Shown here piece after piece: positions 44,204-53,060 of a DNA stretch of 64,000 nucleotides. A model generated the notes under the pieces. That model was not told the origin of the DNA. It was given only the letters and a program-made list of their open reading frames with translations, and did no database searches. Source of the DNA: Rhodobacterales bacterium (GTDB lineage: Bacteria > Pseudomonadota > Alphaproteobacteria > Rhodobacterales > Rhodobacteraceae). Every line of letters starts with the position of its first letter. Position 1 is the stretch's first letter. Both the position numbers and the translations under genes were made by a program. Location of the stretch: contig JAPLPE010000023.1 in NCBI GenBank assembly GCA_026400355.1, positions 25,874 through 89,873 of the forward strand. Reading direction: 5' to 3'.

Positions 44204-44973
44204 ACGCCGATATATGCCGTGAGCCCGCCGTCGATCCGGAAATCGGATCCGGTCACAAAAGCCGCTGCGTCAGAGCAGAGATAGGCCACCATCTCGGCCA
44301 CTTCCTCGACCGTGCCGACACGGCCAACCGGGTGCGCCTTGCCAAAAGTCGCGATCATGTCTTCCATTGATTCGCCCGGTTTGGTCAGTTGGGCCGCGCC
44401 GTATTCCAGAAGTGGCGTCCGGATCGACCCGGGGCTGATCGAATTGACCCGGATGCCGAACTTGGCACAGTCCACCGCCATTGCCCGCGTCATCGCATGA
44501 ACGGCCCCCTTGGTCGTTGCATAGCCCAGAACTCCATACTGGTTGGTATGCCCCTGAACCGAGGAGATATGGATGATCGCCCCTTTGCCCCGCGTCTTCA
44601 TATGCGGCCAGGCGAAATGTGCCGTCAGGAAACAGGCGCGCATGTTGACGTTCATCACCTTGTCGAAATCGGCAATCGTTGTGGAGTCGAGATCGCCATA
44701 GGTCTGGATACCCGCCGCGTTGACCAGAATGTCGATCCCCGGCGCGGCTTCCATGACCTTGGCGACCCAGCCTGCGACCTGCGCATCGTCGGCCACGTTG
44801 ACCTGATGCACGGTTACGGGCAGTCCTTGCGTTACCGTTTCGGCTGCCGCATTGGCCTTTGCGTCGATCCCCGCCAGATGGACTGCGGCCCCTTTGCGGG
44901 CAAGAAGAAGGCCGGCTGCAAGGCCCATACCGCTGGTGCCTGTGATGAGAGCAGTTTGTCCGGTGAAATCCAT
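44200..44973 (-). CDS. SDR family oxidoreductase, probable D-fructuronate reductase-type partner of UxuA
   Basis: A 257-residue short-chain dehydrogenase. Cofactor loop TGTSGMGLAAG (~11-21), NAAG (ILVNAAGIQTYG), catalytic Ser in HISSVQGHTN and Tyr-x-x-x-Lys in LGYATTKGAVHAMTRA, and C-terminal GSDFRIDGGLTAY. It lies 2 bp downstream of the mannonate dehydratase gene on the same strand, a pairing in which an SDR commonly serves as the D-mannonate/fructuronate oxidoreductase. That role is by neighbourhood; other sugar-alcohol or sugar-acid substrates are possible. Confidence 0.88.
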   Translation of the reverse strand: MDFTGQTALITGTSGMGLAAGLLLARKGAAVHLAGIDAKANAAAETVTQGLPVTVHQVNVADDAQVAGWVAKVMEAAPGIDILVNAAGIQTYGDLDSTTIADFDKVMNVNMRACFLTAHFAWPHMKTRGKGAIIHISSVQGHTNQYGVLGYATTKGAVHAMTRAMAVDCAKFGIRVNSISPGSIRTPLLEYGAAQLTKPGESMEDMIATFGKAHPVGRVGTVEEVAEMVAYLCSDAAAFVTGSDFRIDGGLTAYIGV

Positions 44974-44975
44974 GG

Positions 44976-46163
44976 TCAGGCCCCTTGCCGTGCGGGATGT
45001 TCAAGTGCAGTGATGATGCCGCGCAATTCGGCCAGCCCCTTGAGCCGCCCTACGGCGGAGTAGCCGGGCTGGGTGACCTTGTCCTGATCGTCGAGCAGAA
45101 GATGGCCGTGATCGGGCCGGAAGGGGATCAGGTGATCGGCCCGCCCTTCGGCCTTGCGGCGTTTCTCTTCAGCCAGAAGGATTTGCAGCATCACGACCAT
45201 GTCGGTGTCACCGGCAAGGTGGTCATCCTCGGTAAAGGACCCGTCATCCTCGGTCGTGACATTGCGCAGGTGCACGAAATGCACGCGGTCGGCAAAGCGG
45301 CGCAGGAACGCGGGCAGGTCATTGTCGCGCCGCGCGCCGAGAGATCCGGTGCAGAAGGTGATCCCGTTTTCGCGTTCGGGCACCGCGTCGAACAGCGCTT
45401 GATAATCGGTGGCTGTAGAGACAACACGCGGCAGGCCGAAGAGGGGGAAGGGCGGGTCGTCGGGGTGTATGCACATACGCAGGCCAAGATCGCGGGCGAG
45501 AGGGATGATTTCCTTTTGAAACGCTGTCAGGTTGGCCTGCAGATCATCGGGCGAAGTATCGCCATAGCGGGCGATGACCGCGCTGATGCCCTTGCGGTCA
45601 TGAGTCGCCTCAGACCCAGGCAGCCCCGCGATGATCGTCTTTTCCAGCCGCTCGATGTGGTCAGCCGTCAGCCCCTTGAGCCAGCTTTCCGCGCGGGCGA
45701 CGAGTGCCGCCGGGTAGTCCTTTTCCGCATGGGGCCGTTCCATGACAAAGACGTCATAGGCCACGAACCCCACCATCTCGAACCGCAGCGCGAGGCCACC
45801 TGAGGGCATAGGATGGCGCAGTTCCGTGCGCGTCCAGTCCACGACGGGCATGAAGTTATAGCAGATCGTATGGACCCCCGCCGCCGCGAGACGGCGCATG
45901 GTTTCCTTGTAGGCGGCGATATGGGACTCAGCGACAGGACCGCCCAGCTTGATCTCGTTCGGGACAGGGATGCTTTCCACCACGGACCAGCGCAGGCCCG
46001 CCGCCTCGATCTCGGCCTTGCGGGCGGCGATGACGTCGGTGGGCCAGACCTCGCCGGTGTAGTGCTGGTGGAGCGCTGACACGATGCCCGTCGCCCCGGC
46101 CTGCCGGACATGGGACAGAGTGACCGGGTCACGCGGGCCGAACCATCGCCAGGTCTGTTCCAT
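44976..46163 (-). CDS. uxuA: mannonate dehydratase
   Basis: UxuA dehydrates D-mannonate to 2-keto-3-deoxygluconate in hexuronate breakdown. The 395-residue protein carries the family start WRWFGPRDPVTLSHVRQAGA, then VVESIPVPNEIKLG, CYNFMPVVDWTRT, MCIHPDDPPFPLFGLPRVVS with the metal-binding Cys-x-His, and HFVHLRNV and HDGH-like FRPDHGHLLLDD near the C-terminus. An in-frame GTG at 46175 exists, but the ribosome site GGAG overlaps it and is spaced for the ATG at 46163. It is divergent from the GntR regulator. Confidence 0.95.
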   Translation of the reverse strand: MEQTWRWFGPRDPVTLSHVRQAGATGIVSALHQHYTGEVWPTDVIAARKAEIEAAGLRWSVVESIPVPNEIKLGGPVAESHIAAYKETMRRLAAAGVHTICYNFMPVVDWTRTELRHPMPSGGLALRFEMVGFVAYDVFVMERPHAEKDYPAALVARAESWLKGLTADHIERLEKTIIAGLPGSEATHDRKGISAVIARYGDTSPDDLQANLTAFQKEIIPLARDLGLRMCIHPDDPPFPLFGLPRVVSTATDYQALFDAVPERENGITFCTGSLGARRDNDLPAFLRRFADRVHFVHLRNVTTEDDGSFTEDDHLAGDTDMVVMLQILLAEEKRRKAEGRADHLIPFRPDHGHLLLDDQDKVTQPGYSAVGRLKGLAELRGIITALEHPARQGA

Positions 46164-46313
46164 GGTGTCATTCACTCCGAATCAAAGATTGGGCCAAAGG
46201 CCATGTCAGGACCAACAAAAGCACAGCCAAGTACGGTGTAAATCGCAAAATGGGGGATTGTGGCGAATCTGGTCGGGCCTTATGTCTTCTCTGGTCCAAT
46301 GAATTTGGGGTTC

Positions 46314-47054
46314 ATGAACGCGCTGCCGCCGCCTTCAACCGATCCGCAAGTGCAGGTGCGCCGTCAGGGCGCGGTGCATGTGCTTGTCGGTCAGTTGCGC
46401 GACATGATCGCTGCCGAAGGGTTGGTGACGGGCGACAGCCTGCCCACCGAGCGCGAATTGTCCGACCGTTTTGGCGTAGCCCGCAACACCGTGCGCGAGG
46501 CGATCGGCGTCCTGCGCGCCTATGGCGTGGTCGAAGTGCGGCCAAAGGTCGGCGCGGTCCTGATCAACCGCCATGTCGCGGCTGCGCTTGATGTCTTCTC
46601 GTTCCAGTTGACTATTTCGCCTGAAACCTTCAGCGATATTCAGGGATTTCGCCGTCTGATCGAAGTTACGCTGTTCGACGCTCTGTTTGCCCGCGTGACC
46701 CCGGCGGACCTTGTCGAGCTGGCTGCCCATAACGCAGACATGCTGAACGCCGCGACTGTCGAACAGTCGGCGGCGGCAGATTATGCCTTTCATCTGCGGC
46801 TGATTTCCACCGCCGGCAATGCCACCTTGCGCGACGTCTATCGCATCATGGAACCTGTGATTCTCAAGCTTATGGAGACAGGCAAGGCCACACGGGGCCG
46901 CACATTGGCGCACAAGAGCCACGAGGAAATCATCCGGGCGCTGACGACAGGCGACCGGCTGGCCTATCAGTTTTTCATGACCGACCACCTGCAGCAGGGG
47001 CTGGGCTTTATCCAGGTCGTAACCCCTGCAACGGCTCAGGCGGGCGGCGTATGA
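46314..47054 (+). CDS. GntR/FadR (FCD) family transcriptional regulator
   Basis: A 246-residue regulator with an N-terminal winged helix (AEGLVTGDSLPTERELSDRF, ~32-51, then GVARNTVREAIGVLRAYGVV) and an all-helical FCD effector domain (~95-230) whose metal-ligand pattern includes DYAFHLRLI and HKSHEEIIRAL. FCD regulators of this kind bind sugar acids and control uxu/uxa genes. It is divergent from uxuA, so it most likely represses uxuA-SDR and perhaps the transporter downstream. The frame opens with a GTG at 46260; the ATG at 46314 gives a more usual N-terminus, but ATGs at 46299 and 46314 are both possible. Confidence 0.88.
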   Translation: MNALPPPSTDPQVQVRRQGAVHVLVGQLRDMIAAEGLVTGDSLPTERELSDRFGVARNTVREAIGVLRAYGVVEVRPKVGAVLINRHVAAALDVFSFQLTISPETFSDIQGFRRLIEVTLFDALFARVTPADLVELAAHNADMLNAATVEQSAAADYAFHLRLISTAGNATLRDVYRIMEPVILKLMETGKATRGRTLAHKSHEEIIRALTTGDRLAYQFFMTDHLQQGLGFIQVVTPATAQAGGV

Positions 47055-47253
47055 GAACCCGGGGCTGCAAGTCCGGGGGCTGGACGTGAGGCATAATCTC
47101 GCATCACAGGAAATCTCTTGCAGCAACGAATTGCACTTGACGGAAGCGTCGGGTGGCAGTTTCATCACCAAGCCGACAATGGAGGAGGCGCGGGTTCGCC
47201 CCAGGGTGGTCTGCGTCAGGATGCCGGAACGTTATTCTTTGGGAGGATAAGAC

Positions 47254-48237
47254 ATGAAGCGCCGTTCACTTTTCGGGGCCGCCGCACTGGTTGCCCTGTC
47301 GACCGCGTTCAGCCCGCTGGCTGCATACGCGCAGGATAAACTGACTATCGCCCTCATTCCGGGGCTGACCACCGACGCCTTTTACATCACCATGCAGAAG
47401 GGCGCGCAGGCAGCAGCCGATGCGCTTGGCGTGGAACTGGTGTTCCAGGGTGCGCCCGACTTCAACCCGGTCACGCAGGTGCCCGTGCTTGATGCCGTGA
47501 TTGCCCGCGCGCCCGACGCGATCCTGATTGCGCCGACCGACACGACCCAGCTGATCGAACCGCTGCGCAAGGCGCATGATGCCGGTATACCCGTCATCAC
47601 CGTCGACACGTTCATTGGTTCGGGCGTCTATCAGACTGGCGCAGGCGATGCGGACTTCCCGCTGGCCTACATTGCGTCCGACAACGTCCTTGGTGGCCGC
47701 ATTGCTGCACGCGCCCTGGCTGCGGCCATCGGCGGTGAAGGCAAGGTCTATGTGTCCAACGTGAACCCGGGCATTTCGACCACCGACCAGCGCGAAGAAG
47801 GCTTCAAGGCTGAAATGGCCGAATTCTTCCCGGGCGTTGAAGTGCTGGAAACCCAGTTCAACGAAAACGACGCCAACAATGCCGCCTCGCAGCTTCAGGC
47901 CGTATTCGCACGGAACCCTGATCTCAAGGGCGTGTTCGGGGCCAACCTGTTCTCGGCCCTTGGTGCCGCGAACGGCGTTCAGCAGGCGGGTCAGTCGGGG
48001 ATCATCCGCGTGGTGGCCTTCGACGCACCGACCAGCATCGTGGACAATCTGAGCACCGGCCTTGTTGACGTGGCCATCGCCCAGCACCCCGCTGAAATCG
48101 GCTACTACGGTGTGGTTTCCGCCTATGCCCACCTGACCGGCAATTCGATCCCGGTCAGCATCGGTACCGGCTTTACCATCATCACCAAGGACAATGTGTC
48201 TGATCCTGAAGTCGCGAAGTACATTTACTCCGACTAA
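47254..48237 (+). CDS. ribose-type sugar ABC transporter substrate-binding protein
   Basis: A 327-residue periplasmic binding protein with signal peptide (MKRRSLFGAAALVALS to AYA-Q, ~27). The fold is peripla_BP_4 type: DKLTIALIPGLTTDAFYITM at the N-terminus, ILIAPTDTTQLIEPLRKAHD, IPVITVDTFIG and a C-terminal lobe ending GFTIITKDNVSDPEVAKYI. It should capture a monosaccharide or sugar derivative. About 200 bp of leader precede it. Downstream are permease, ATPase and PfkB kinase genes in the order of the Sinorhizobium frcBCAK fructose/ribose/mannose system. Confidence 0.92.
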   Translation: MKRRSLFGAAALVALSTAFSPLAAYAQDKLTIALIPGLTTDAFYITMQKGAQAAADALGVELVFQGAPDFNPVTQVPVLDAVIARAPDAILIAPTDTTQLIEPLRKAHDAGIPVITVDTFIGSGVYQTGAGDADFPLAYIASDNVLGGRIAARALAAAIGGEGKVYVSNVNPGISTTDQREEGFKAEMAEFFPGVEVLETQFNENDANNAASQLQAVFARNPDLKGVFGANLFSALGAANGVQQAGQSGIIRVVAFDAPTSIVDNLSTGLVDVAIAQHPAEIGYYGVVSAYAHLTGNSIPVSIGTGFTIITKDNVSDPEVAKYIYSD

Positions 48238-48240
48238 GAC

Positions 48241-48330
48241 CCCCATCCCCTGGTCCCCAAGGGCCGGGGGTTCTTCGAACCCAGACAACTGACCCCGGCG
48301 GGCCGTCAAGCGGTTTGGCCGGGGCTTTTT
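48241..48330 (+). terminator. two hairpins between binding protein and permease, attenuator-like
   Basis: The first hairpin (48241-48274) is GC-rich with GGGGG then TTCTT. The second pairs CCCCGGC (48293-48299) with GCCGGGG (48318-48324) and is followed by CTTTTT (48325-48330), a good intrinsic terminator. Placed straight after the binding-protein gene, they likely allow partial read-through so that the binding protein is made in excess over permease and ATPase. Confidence 0.7.
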
Positions 48331-48353
48331 GCCAAAGGATTCAGGACGAACCC

Positions 48354-49397
48354 ATGACCAATGCCCCCGTGCATATCGCGCCCCCTGCGGACCACGGTGA
48401 CGTGCGGCTGACGACGCTGCAGCGGATCGCCAATTTGCGGGCCTGGCTTTTTCTTGCCTTCCTGATCATCGGATTCGAGGCCTGGAGCCGGATCGACTTT
48501 GGCGGGTCCTTCATCATCAATCCCTACAACCTTCAGTCGATCGCCATCTTTGCGGTCGTGCCGCTGATCATCGCCACCGGGCAGACCTTCGTCATCATCT
48601 CCGGCGGGATCGACCTGTCGATGGGCTTCATCATGGGGCTTGCCGCTGTGGTCGCGGCCCATACGATCAACTGGGCGGGCGAGACGATGAGCCTGCCTTT
48701 CGCCGTCCTTCTGGGCCTGTTTGCCGCTGTCCTTGTTGCAATGATCCCCGGCTATGTGAACGGCCTCCTGATCTCACGTCTGCGGGTTCCGCCGTTCATC
48801 GGCACGCTGGGCATGTTCGGGGTAGCACGCGGGGTGGCCTTTTTGCTGGCGGGTGGAACGACGGTGCCGGTGCAGAACAGCTTCTTTTCGGCGCTGGGCA
48901 ACGGCAAGATCTGGAATGTTCCCTATATCGTCATCATCGCGGCCGTCTTCGTGCTGCTGATGCACTACCTTCTCAGCCAGACCAAGTTTGGCCAGCACAA
49001 CTATGCCATTGGCGCCAACGAACAGGCCGCCCGGCGGGCGGGGATCAATATCAGATCGCATATCCTGCGCCTTTACGTGCTGTCAGGCGCCTGTGCCGGT
49101 CTGGCCGGGTTCATCTATTCCGCCCGGTTCAGCGCCGGGGCGGCGCAGGCGGGTGAGCCACTGCTCTTGGATTCAGTGGCGGCCGTCGTGATCGGCGGGG
49201 CAAGCCTGTTCGGCGGTTCCGGCACGATCTTGGGCACTGTCGCAGGCGCTCTTGTCATCGCGGTGATCCAGTATGGGCTGGTCTTCATCAACGTCAAACC
49301 CTTCTGGCAGTTCATCTCGGTTGGCGTGGTCATCATCATCTCGGTCCTGATCGATCAGGCCCAGCGGCAATATGGGGGAGGGCGGCAAAGTGAGTGA
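48354..49397 (+). CDS. ribose-type sugar ABC transporter permease (RbsC/FrcC-like)
   Basis: A 347-residue inner-membrane protein with 8-10 hydrophobic helices. The conserved BPD_transp_2 features are visible: TFVIISGGIDLSMGFIMGLA (~78-97), VPPFIGTLGMFGVARGVAFL, and NIRSHILRLYVLSGACAGLA with the EAA-like loop, then VIGGASLFGGSGTILGTVAG. The frame starts at 48315, but MTNAPVHIAPPADHGD at 48354 follows AGGACG. The stop overlaps the GTG start of the ATPase. Forms the channel of the importer with the neighbouring binding protein. Confidence 0.93.
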   Translation: MTNAPVHIAPPADHGDVRLTTLQRIANLRAWLFLAFLIIGFEAWSRIDFGGSFIINPYNLQSIAIFAVVPLIIATGQTFVIISGGIDLSMGFIMGLAAVVAAHTINWAGETMSLPFAVLLGLFAAVLVAMIPGYVNGLLISRLRVPPFIGTLGMFGVARGVAFLLAGGTTVPVQNSFFSALGNGKIWNVPYIVIIAAVFVLLMHYLLSQTKFGQHNYAIGANEQAARRAGINIRSHILRLYVLSGACAGLAGFIYSARFSAGAAQAGEPLLLDSVAAVVIGGASLFGGSGTILGTVAGALVIAVIQYGLVFINVKPFWQFISVGVVIIISVLIDQAQRQYGGGRQSE

Positions 49398-50133
49398 CAC
49401 TCCGCTTCTCGAAGTACGCAATCTTTCCAAGAATTTCGGGGCCGTGCAGGCGCTCAAGGCGCTGTCGATGCAGGTCAGGGCGGGCGAGGTCGTGGCGCTG
49501 GCCGGGGACAACGGTGCCGGCAAGACGACGCTGATCAAAGCGATTTCCGGCGTATACCGCCCCACTGGCGGGGAAATCCTGCTGAAGGGCGAGACCGTGA
49601 CCTTTGCCAGCCCGCAAGAGGCGCGGGAAAAGGGGATCGAGACGATCTATCAGGATCTGGCACTGGCCGATAACCTGTCGATCGGCGGCAACATCTTTCT
49701 GGGCCGCGAACCGATCCGCAAGGCTTTCGGTTTCCTGCCGGTGCTGGACCGCAAGAAGATGGCGGATGCAGCCAAGGACACGATGGCGCTTCTTGATTTC
49801 CACGTCAGCCGGATGGACGCGCCTGTGTCCAACTTCTCGGGAGGGCAGCGACAGGCAGTGGCCATTGGCCGGGCCGTCTACTGGAACGCGCAGATCCTGA
49901 TCATGGACGAACCGACTGCCGCCCTTGGCGTGCCGGAACAGCGCAAAGTGATCTCGCTTATCCATCAGCTCAAGACGCAGGGGCGCGGCGTGGTCTTTAT
50001 CAGCCACAATCTGCAGGACATCTTTGCCGTGTCCGACCGCATCGTCGTGCTGCGGCGCGGGGTGCAGGCGGGCGAACGGCGTATCGCCGACACCACGCAT
50101 GACGAGGTCGTCAAGCTGATGATCGGCGGCTAG
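49390..50133 (+). CDS. sugar ABC transporter ATP-binding protein, single-domain (FrcA-like)
   Basis: A 247-residue ATPase: Walker A AGDNGAGKTTLIKAI (~38-52), signature NFSGGQRQAVAIGRAV (~149-164) and Walker B ILIMDEPTAALG (~170-181). Unlike RbsA, which is about 500 residues with two ATPase domains, it is a single-domain form, as in FrcA of Sinorhizobium. Start at the GTG in GTGAGTGA, which overlaps the permease stop; an ATG six codons upstream (49372) is also possible but GGGGGAGG ribosome site suits the GTG. The kinase gene follows 4 bp after the stop. Confidence 0.93.
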   Translation: MSDTPLLEVRNLSKNFGAVQALKALSMQVRAGEVVALAGDNGAGKTTLIKAISGVYRPTGGEILLKGETVTFASPQEAREKGIETIYQDLALADNLSIGGNIFLGREPIRKAFGFLPVLDRKKMADAAKDTMALLDFHVSRMDAPVSNFSGGQRQAVAIGRAVYWNAQILIMDEPTAALGVPEQRKVISLIHQLKTQGRGVVFISHNLQDIFAVSDRIVVLRRGVQAGERRIADTTHDEVVKLMIGG

Positions 50134-50137
50134 GCCG

Positions 50138-51082
50138 ATGATCGGATCGGTGGGCGAGTTGCTCGTGGAATTCGTTTGCACTGCGCGCGACACCCACCAT
50201 GCCGCGCCCGCGCCCTATGTGGGCCCCTTTGCCAGCGGCGCACCGGGGATCTTCATCGATCAGGCGGCGCGGATCGCAGGGCAGGCCGTGTTCGCCGGGG
50301 CTGTGGGCGATGATGCCTTCGGGCGCGTGATCCTTGACCGGTTCAAGGCGGTCGGCGTGGATAACAGGCTGATCAACGTCGTGACGGGGGAGCCGACGGG
50401 CACGGCCCATGTGGCCTATAACACGGACGGCAGCCGGGAGTTCGTCTTCAACATCGCCCTCTCCGCGGCCGGACACCTGCCGGAAGTCGAAGGGGCGGCA
50501 ATTGGGTTTCTTGCGGCGGGTATCCGCGTCCTCCACATTTCCGGCTCTACGCTCGGCGACGCCGCGATGCGGGATACAGCCTTTGCGCTTTGCGAACGGC
50601 TTCATGCGGCCGGGGTTGCCATATCCATCGACCCCAATATCCGCGCCGAACTGATGCGGGACGGCGGCTACCTCGACACGGTCCGGCGGATCGTGGCGAT
50701 GGCGGAATATGTGCTTCCGAGCGACGCGGATGCTGAACTACTCTGGCCCGGGCAGGCGTTTGACGACTGGGCCAGTGCGCTGATCCGCGAAGGCGCGCGG
50801 GCGGTCGTGCTCAAACGCGGCGATCAGGGCTGCATCGGCCAGGTTGGAGATGAAATGCTTGCTCTGCCTGCTCATGCTGTCCAGGTGGTGGACCCGACCG
50901 GTGCGGGCGACTGTTTCTGTGCCACCTTCGTCGCCTTGCACAGCCGCGATCACGACCTGACCTTTGCCCTGACCCACGCCAATGCCGCAGGCGCACTTGC
51001 CGTTTCGGCCCTTGGCCCGATGGAAGGCAACAGTACGCTGGCCCAGATCGAAGCCTTCCTGACCTCAGTCACCCCTTCATGA
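50138..51082 (+). CDS. PfkB family carbohydrate kinase
   Basis: A 314-residue ribokinase-fold kinase. The substrate side has GELLVEF near the N-terminus and the AGQAVFAGAVGDDAFGRVIL block; the C-terminal PfkB signature VDPTGAGDCFCATFVAL (~249-265) carries the catalytic Asp. The preceding ABC transporter genes overlap or abut, giving the frcBCA-K order, so the substrate is probably the imported sugar or its first product. Ketohexose, ribose and 2-keto-3-deoxygluconate kinases all have this signature, so the substrate is left open; KDG kinase would fit the uxuA gene nearby. Confidence 0.92.
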   Translation: MIGSVGELLVEFVCTARDTHHAAPAPYVGPFASGAPGIFIDQAARIAGQAVFAGAVGDDAFGRVILDRFKAVGVDNRLINVVTGEPTGTAHVAYNTDGSREFVFNIALSAAGHLPEVEGAAIGFLAAGIRVLHISGSTLGDAAMRDTAFALCERLHAAGVAISIDPNIRAELMRDGGYLDTVRRIVAMAEYVLPSDADAELLWPGQAFDDWASALIREGARAVVLKRGDQGCIGQVGDEMLALPAHAVQVVDPTGAGDCFCATFVALHSRDHDLTFALTHANAAGALAVSALGPMEGNSTLAQIEAFLTSVTPS

Positions 51083-51088
51083 TCCCGT

Positions 51089-51131
51089 CTTCTTCTGGGC
51101 CCAAATATCGATGGGGGCAGCGCCCCCTGCC
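51089..51131. repeat. dispersed GC-rich intergenic element, copy 3
   Basis: TCTTCTTCTGGGCCCAAATAT then GGGGGC-AGC-GCCCCC (51113-51127), a perfect 6-bp hairpin with a 3-nt loop, lies 7 bp after the kinase stop and before the oxidoreductase start. Same order of parts as the copies near 8471 and 44143. Confidence 0.55.
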
Positions 51132-51168
51132 ACGTCGGCCGCCCAAGCAAACTGTGAGGTTCACCTGA

Positions 51169-52239
51169 ATGCCTGCCAAGCAAGATCGTCTGCTCCGCGT
51201 GGGCGTGCTGGGCTGCGGCCCGATCGCGCAGGCGGCGCATTTTGAAAGCTGCAATAAGGCGCGGAATGCCACGCTTTACGCCATCTGCGACGTGGCTGAT
51301 GACCTCCGAGAACGGATGGCCGCGACCCATGCGCCGCAAAAGCAGTTCAGTGACTATGGAGCCATGCTGGCCGACCCCGATCTCGAGGCCGTGATCATTG
51401 CGACTTCGGACGCCTTTCATGTGCCTGCCGCCCTGAAGGCGCTTGAGGCTGGCAAGCATGTGTTGTGCGAAAAGCCCTTGGCCACGAGCGTGGAAGAGGC
51501 CGAGTCGTTGCGTGGCGCGGCAGGTGATCTGGTCCTGCAGGTGGGTCACATGAAGCGCTATGACGCCGGACTGCAGGCGGCAAAATCCTTTATCGACAAT
51601 GGGATGGGCGCGATGGTGGCGCTCAAGGCCTGGTATTGCGACTCGACGCACCGCTACCCGATGACCGATGCCGTTCAACCTCTCATGGTCACCTCTGCCA
51701 AGGCCCGCAAACCATCTGAGAACCCCAAGGCCGATCTGGACCGCTACTATATGTTGGCCCACGGGAGCCATCTGGTCGACACCGCCCGCTACTTCGCGGG
51801 CGAGATCGTGGCCGTTGATGCGCGGCTTCTGAATCGGGCCGGGATCCGATGCTGGTTCGTGGATGTGGAGTTTGCGAATGGTGTGCTTGGGCATCTTGAC
51901 CTGACAGTCGCGGTGCGGATGGACTGGCACGAAGGGTTCCAGATCTACGGCGAAAACGGGTCCTGTCTGGGGAAGACCTATAACCCCTGGTACCACAAGA
52001 CGTCTGAAGTGGACATTTTCCACGAATCTGACGGCAGCACGCATCGGGTTCTGGGCGCGGACGGGCATTTCTACCGGCGGCAGTTGGAAGGATTTGCTGA
52101 AGCTGTCTTGACGGGCCGGTCAACGGGCGGTGCGGGGTTGGAGGACGGTATCGCATCGGTCCGGGCCATGGTCGCCATCGCGCAATCGGCGCGCACAAGG
52201 CGGCCGGTACGGCTGGCTGACGTTGCTGGGCGGCTCTGA
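51169..52239 (+). CDS. Gfo/Idh/MocA family oxidoreductase
   Basis: A 356-residue NAD(P)-dependent sugar dehydrogenase. The N-terminal Rossmann loop GVLGCGPIAQAAHFE (~12-26), the conserved HVLCEKPLATSVEEAE (catalytic EKP, ~98-103) and the C-terminal substrate-binding domain with HGSHLVDTARYFAGE (His/Asp) identify the family. Members oxidise inositols, sugar or sugar-acid hydroxyls or epimerise UDP-sugars. TGATG overlap with the isomerase gene indicates a coupled operon. Paired with the hydrolase at 53057, an oxidation-to-lactone and opening sequence is possible. Confidence 0.93.
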   Translation: MPAKQDRLLRVGVLGCGPIAQAAHFESCNKARNATLYAICDVADDLRERMAATHAPQKQFSDYGAMLADPDLEAVIIATSDAFHVPAALKALEAGKHVLCEKPLATSVEEAESLRGAAGDLVLQVGHMKRYDAGLQAAKSFIDNGMGAMVALKAWYCDSTHRYPMTDAVQPLMVTSAKARKPSENPKADLDRYYMLAHGSHLVDTARYFAGEIVAVDARLLNRAGIRCWFVDVEFANGVLGHLDLTVAVRMDWHEGFQIYGENGSCLGKTYNPWYHKTSEVDIFHESDGSTHRVLGADGHFYRRQLEGFAEAVLTGRSTGGAGLEDGIASVRAMVAIAQSARTRRPVRLADVAGRL

Positions 52240-53060
52240 TGCGGCTTGGGATCTTTGCCAAGACCTTTGCGGGTCCTGATCCGCTGACCGTCTTTGCGGC
52301 AGCGCGTGCGGCCGGGTTTGACCGCGTGCAGTACAACATGGCCTGTTCCGGCCTTCCCGCCATGCCAGATGCGATCAGCGATGACGTGATCGCTGAAATC
52401 CGGACGGCGAGTGACGCGACGGGCGTGTCGCTGGCTGCTGTTTCGGGAACCTACAACATGATCCATCCCGACGCTGCAGTGCGGGCCAACGGTCTGCGGC
52501 GGCTGGGCGTCCTGATTGCTGTAGCCGAGGCGATGGGGACAGACATGGTCACGCTCTGCACCGGGACGCGGGATGCGGCGGATCAGTGGCGCGGTCACCC
52601 GGACAATGCCTTGCCCGAGGCCTGGGCCGATCTGAGCGAAGAGATGGGCAAGGCGCTAACCCTTGCCGAAGGGGCGGGAATCCAATTGGGGATCGAGCCC
52701 GAGCTTGCTAATGTCGTGGACAGCGCCGCCAAGGCGCGGGCGCTGGTCGACGAGATGCAGAGCGAGGCGCTGGTTGTCGTTCTTGACCCCGCCAACCTGT
52801 TCGAAATGGCGGGCGAGTCCGAGCGGCGCGACCTGATCGCACGGTCGATCGATCTGGTCGAGGGGCGCATCGTGATGGCCCATGCCAAGGACCGTGGCCC
52901 GGACGGGGCCTTTGTCGCGGCGGGGTCTGGCGTCATCGACTTTGCGCATTTCGTCGGTTGCCTGCGCGCGGCGGGTTTTGTCGGTGATCTGGTCACCCAT
53001 GGCCTGACCGCGGCCGAGGCGCCGGGCGTGGCGCGTTTCCTGCGCGGAGTCACGGGGTGA
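52239..53060 (+). CDS. xylose-isomerase-like TIM-barrel sugar isomerase/epimerase
   Basis: A 273-residue AP_endonuc_2-type TIM barrel. Family features include LGIFAKTFAGPDPLTVFAAA at the N-terminus, the acidic metal ligands GIEPELANVV and VVLDPANLFEM, VMAHAKDRGPDG and the C-terminal GDLVTHGLTAAEAPG. Related enzymes interconvert 3-keto sugars, inosose or tagatose/allulose. The start overlaps the oxidoreductase stop; the hydrolase start overlaps this stop, so three genes are translationally linked. Exact substrate unknown. Confidence 0.9.
   Translation: MRLGIFAKTFAGPDPLTVFAAARAAGFDRVQYNMACSGLPAMPDAISDDVIAEIRTASDATGVSLAAVSGTYNMIHPDAAVRANGLRRLGVLIAVAEAMGTDMVTLCTGTRDAADQWRGHPDNALPEAWADLSEEMGKALTLAEGAGIQLGIEPELANVVDSAAKARALVDEMQSEALVVVLDPANLFEMAGESERRDLIARSIDLVEGRIVMAHAKDRGPDGAFVAAGSGVIDFAHFVGCLRAAGFVGDLVTHGLTAAEAPGVARFLRGVTG

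Noticed and set aside
46164..46313. GGTC/GACC words between uxuA and the GntR regulator as FadR-type operators.
   Set aside because: Half-sites are present (TCAGGACCAA, CTGGTCCAAT) but no properly spaced TGGTnnnACCA dyad could be found.
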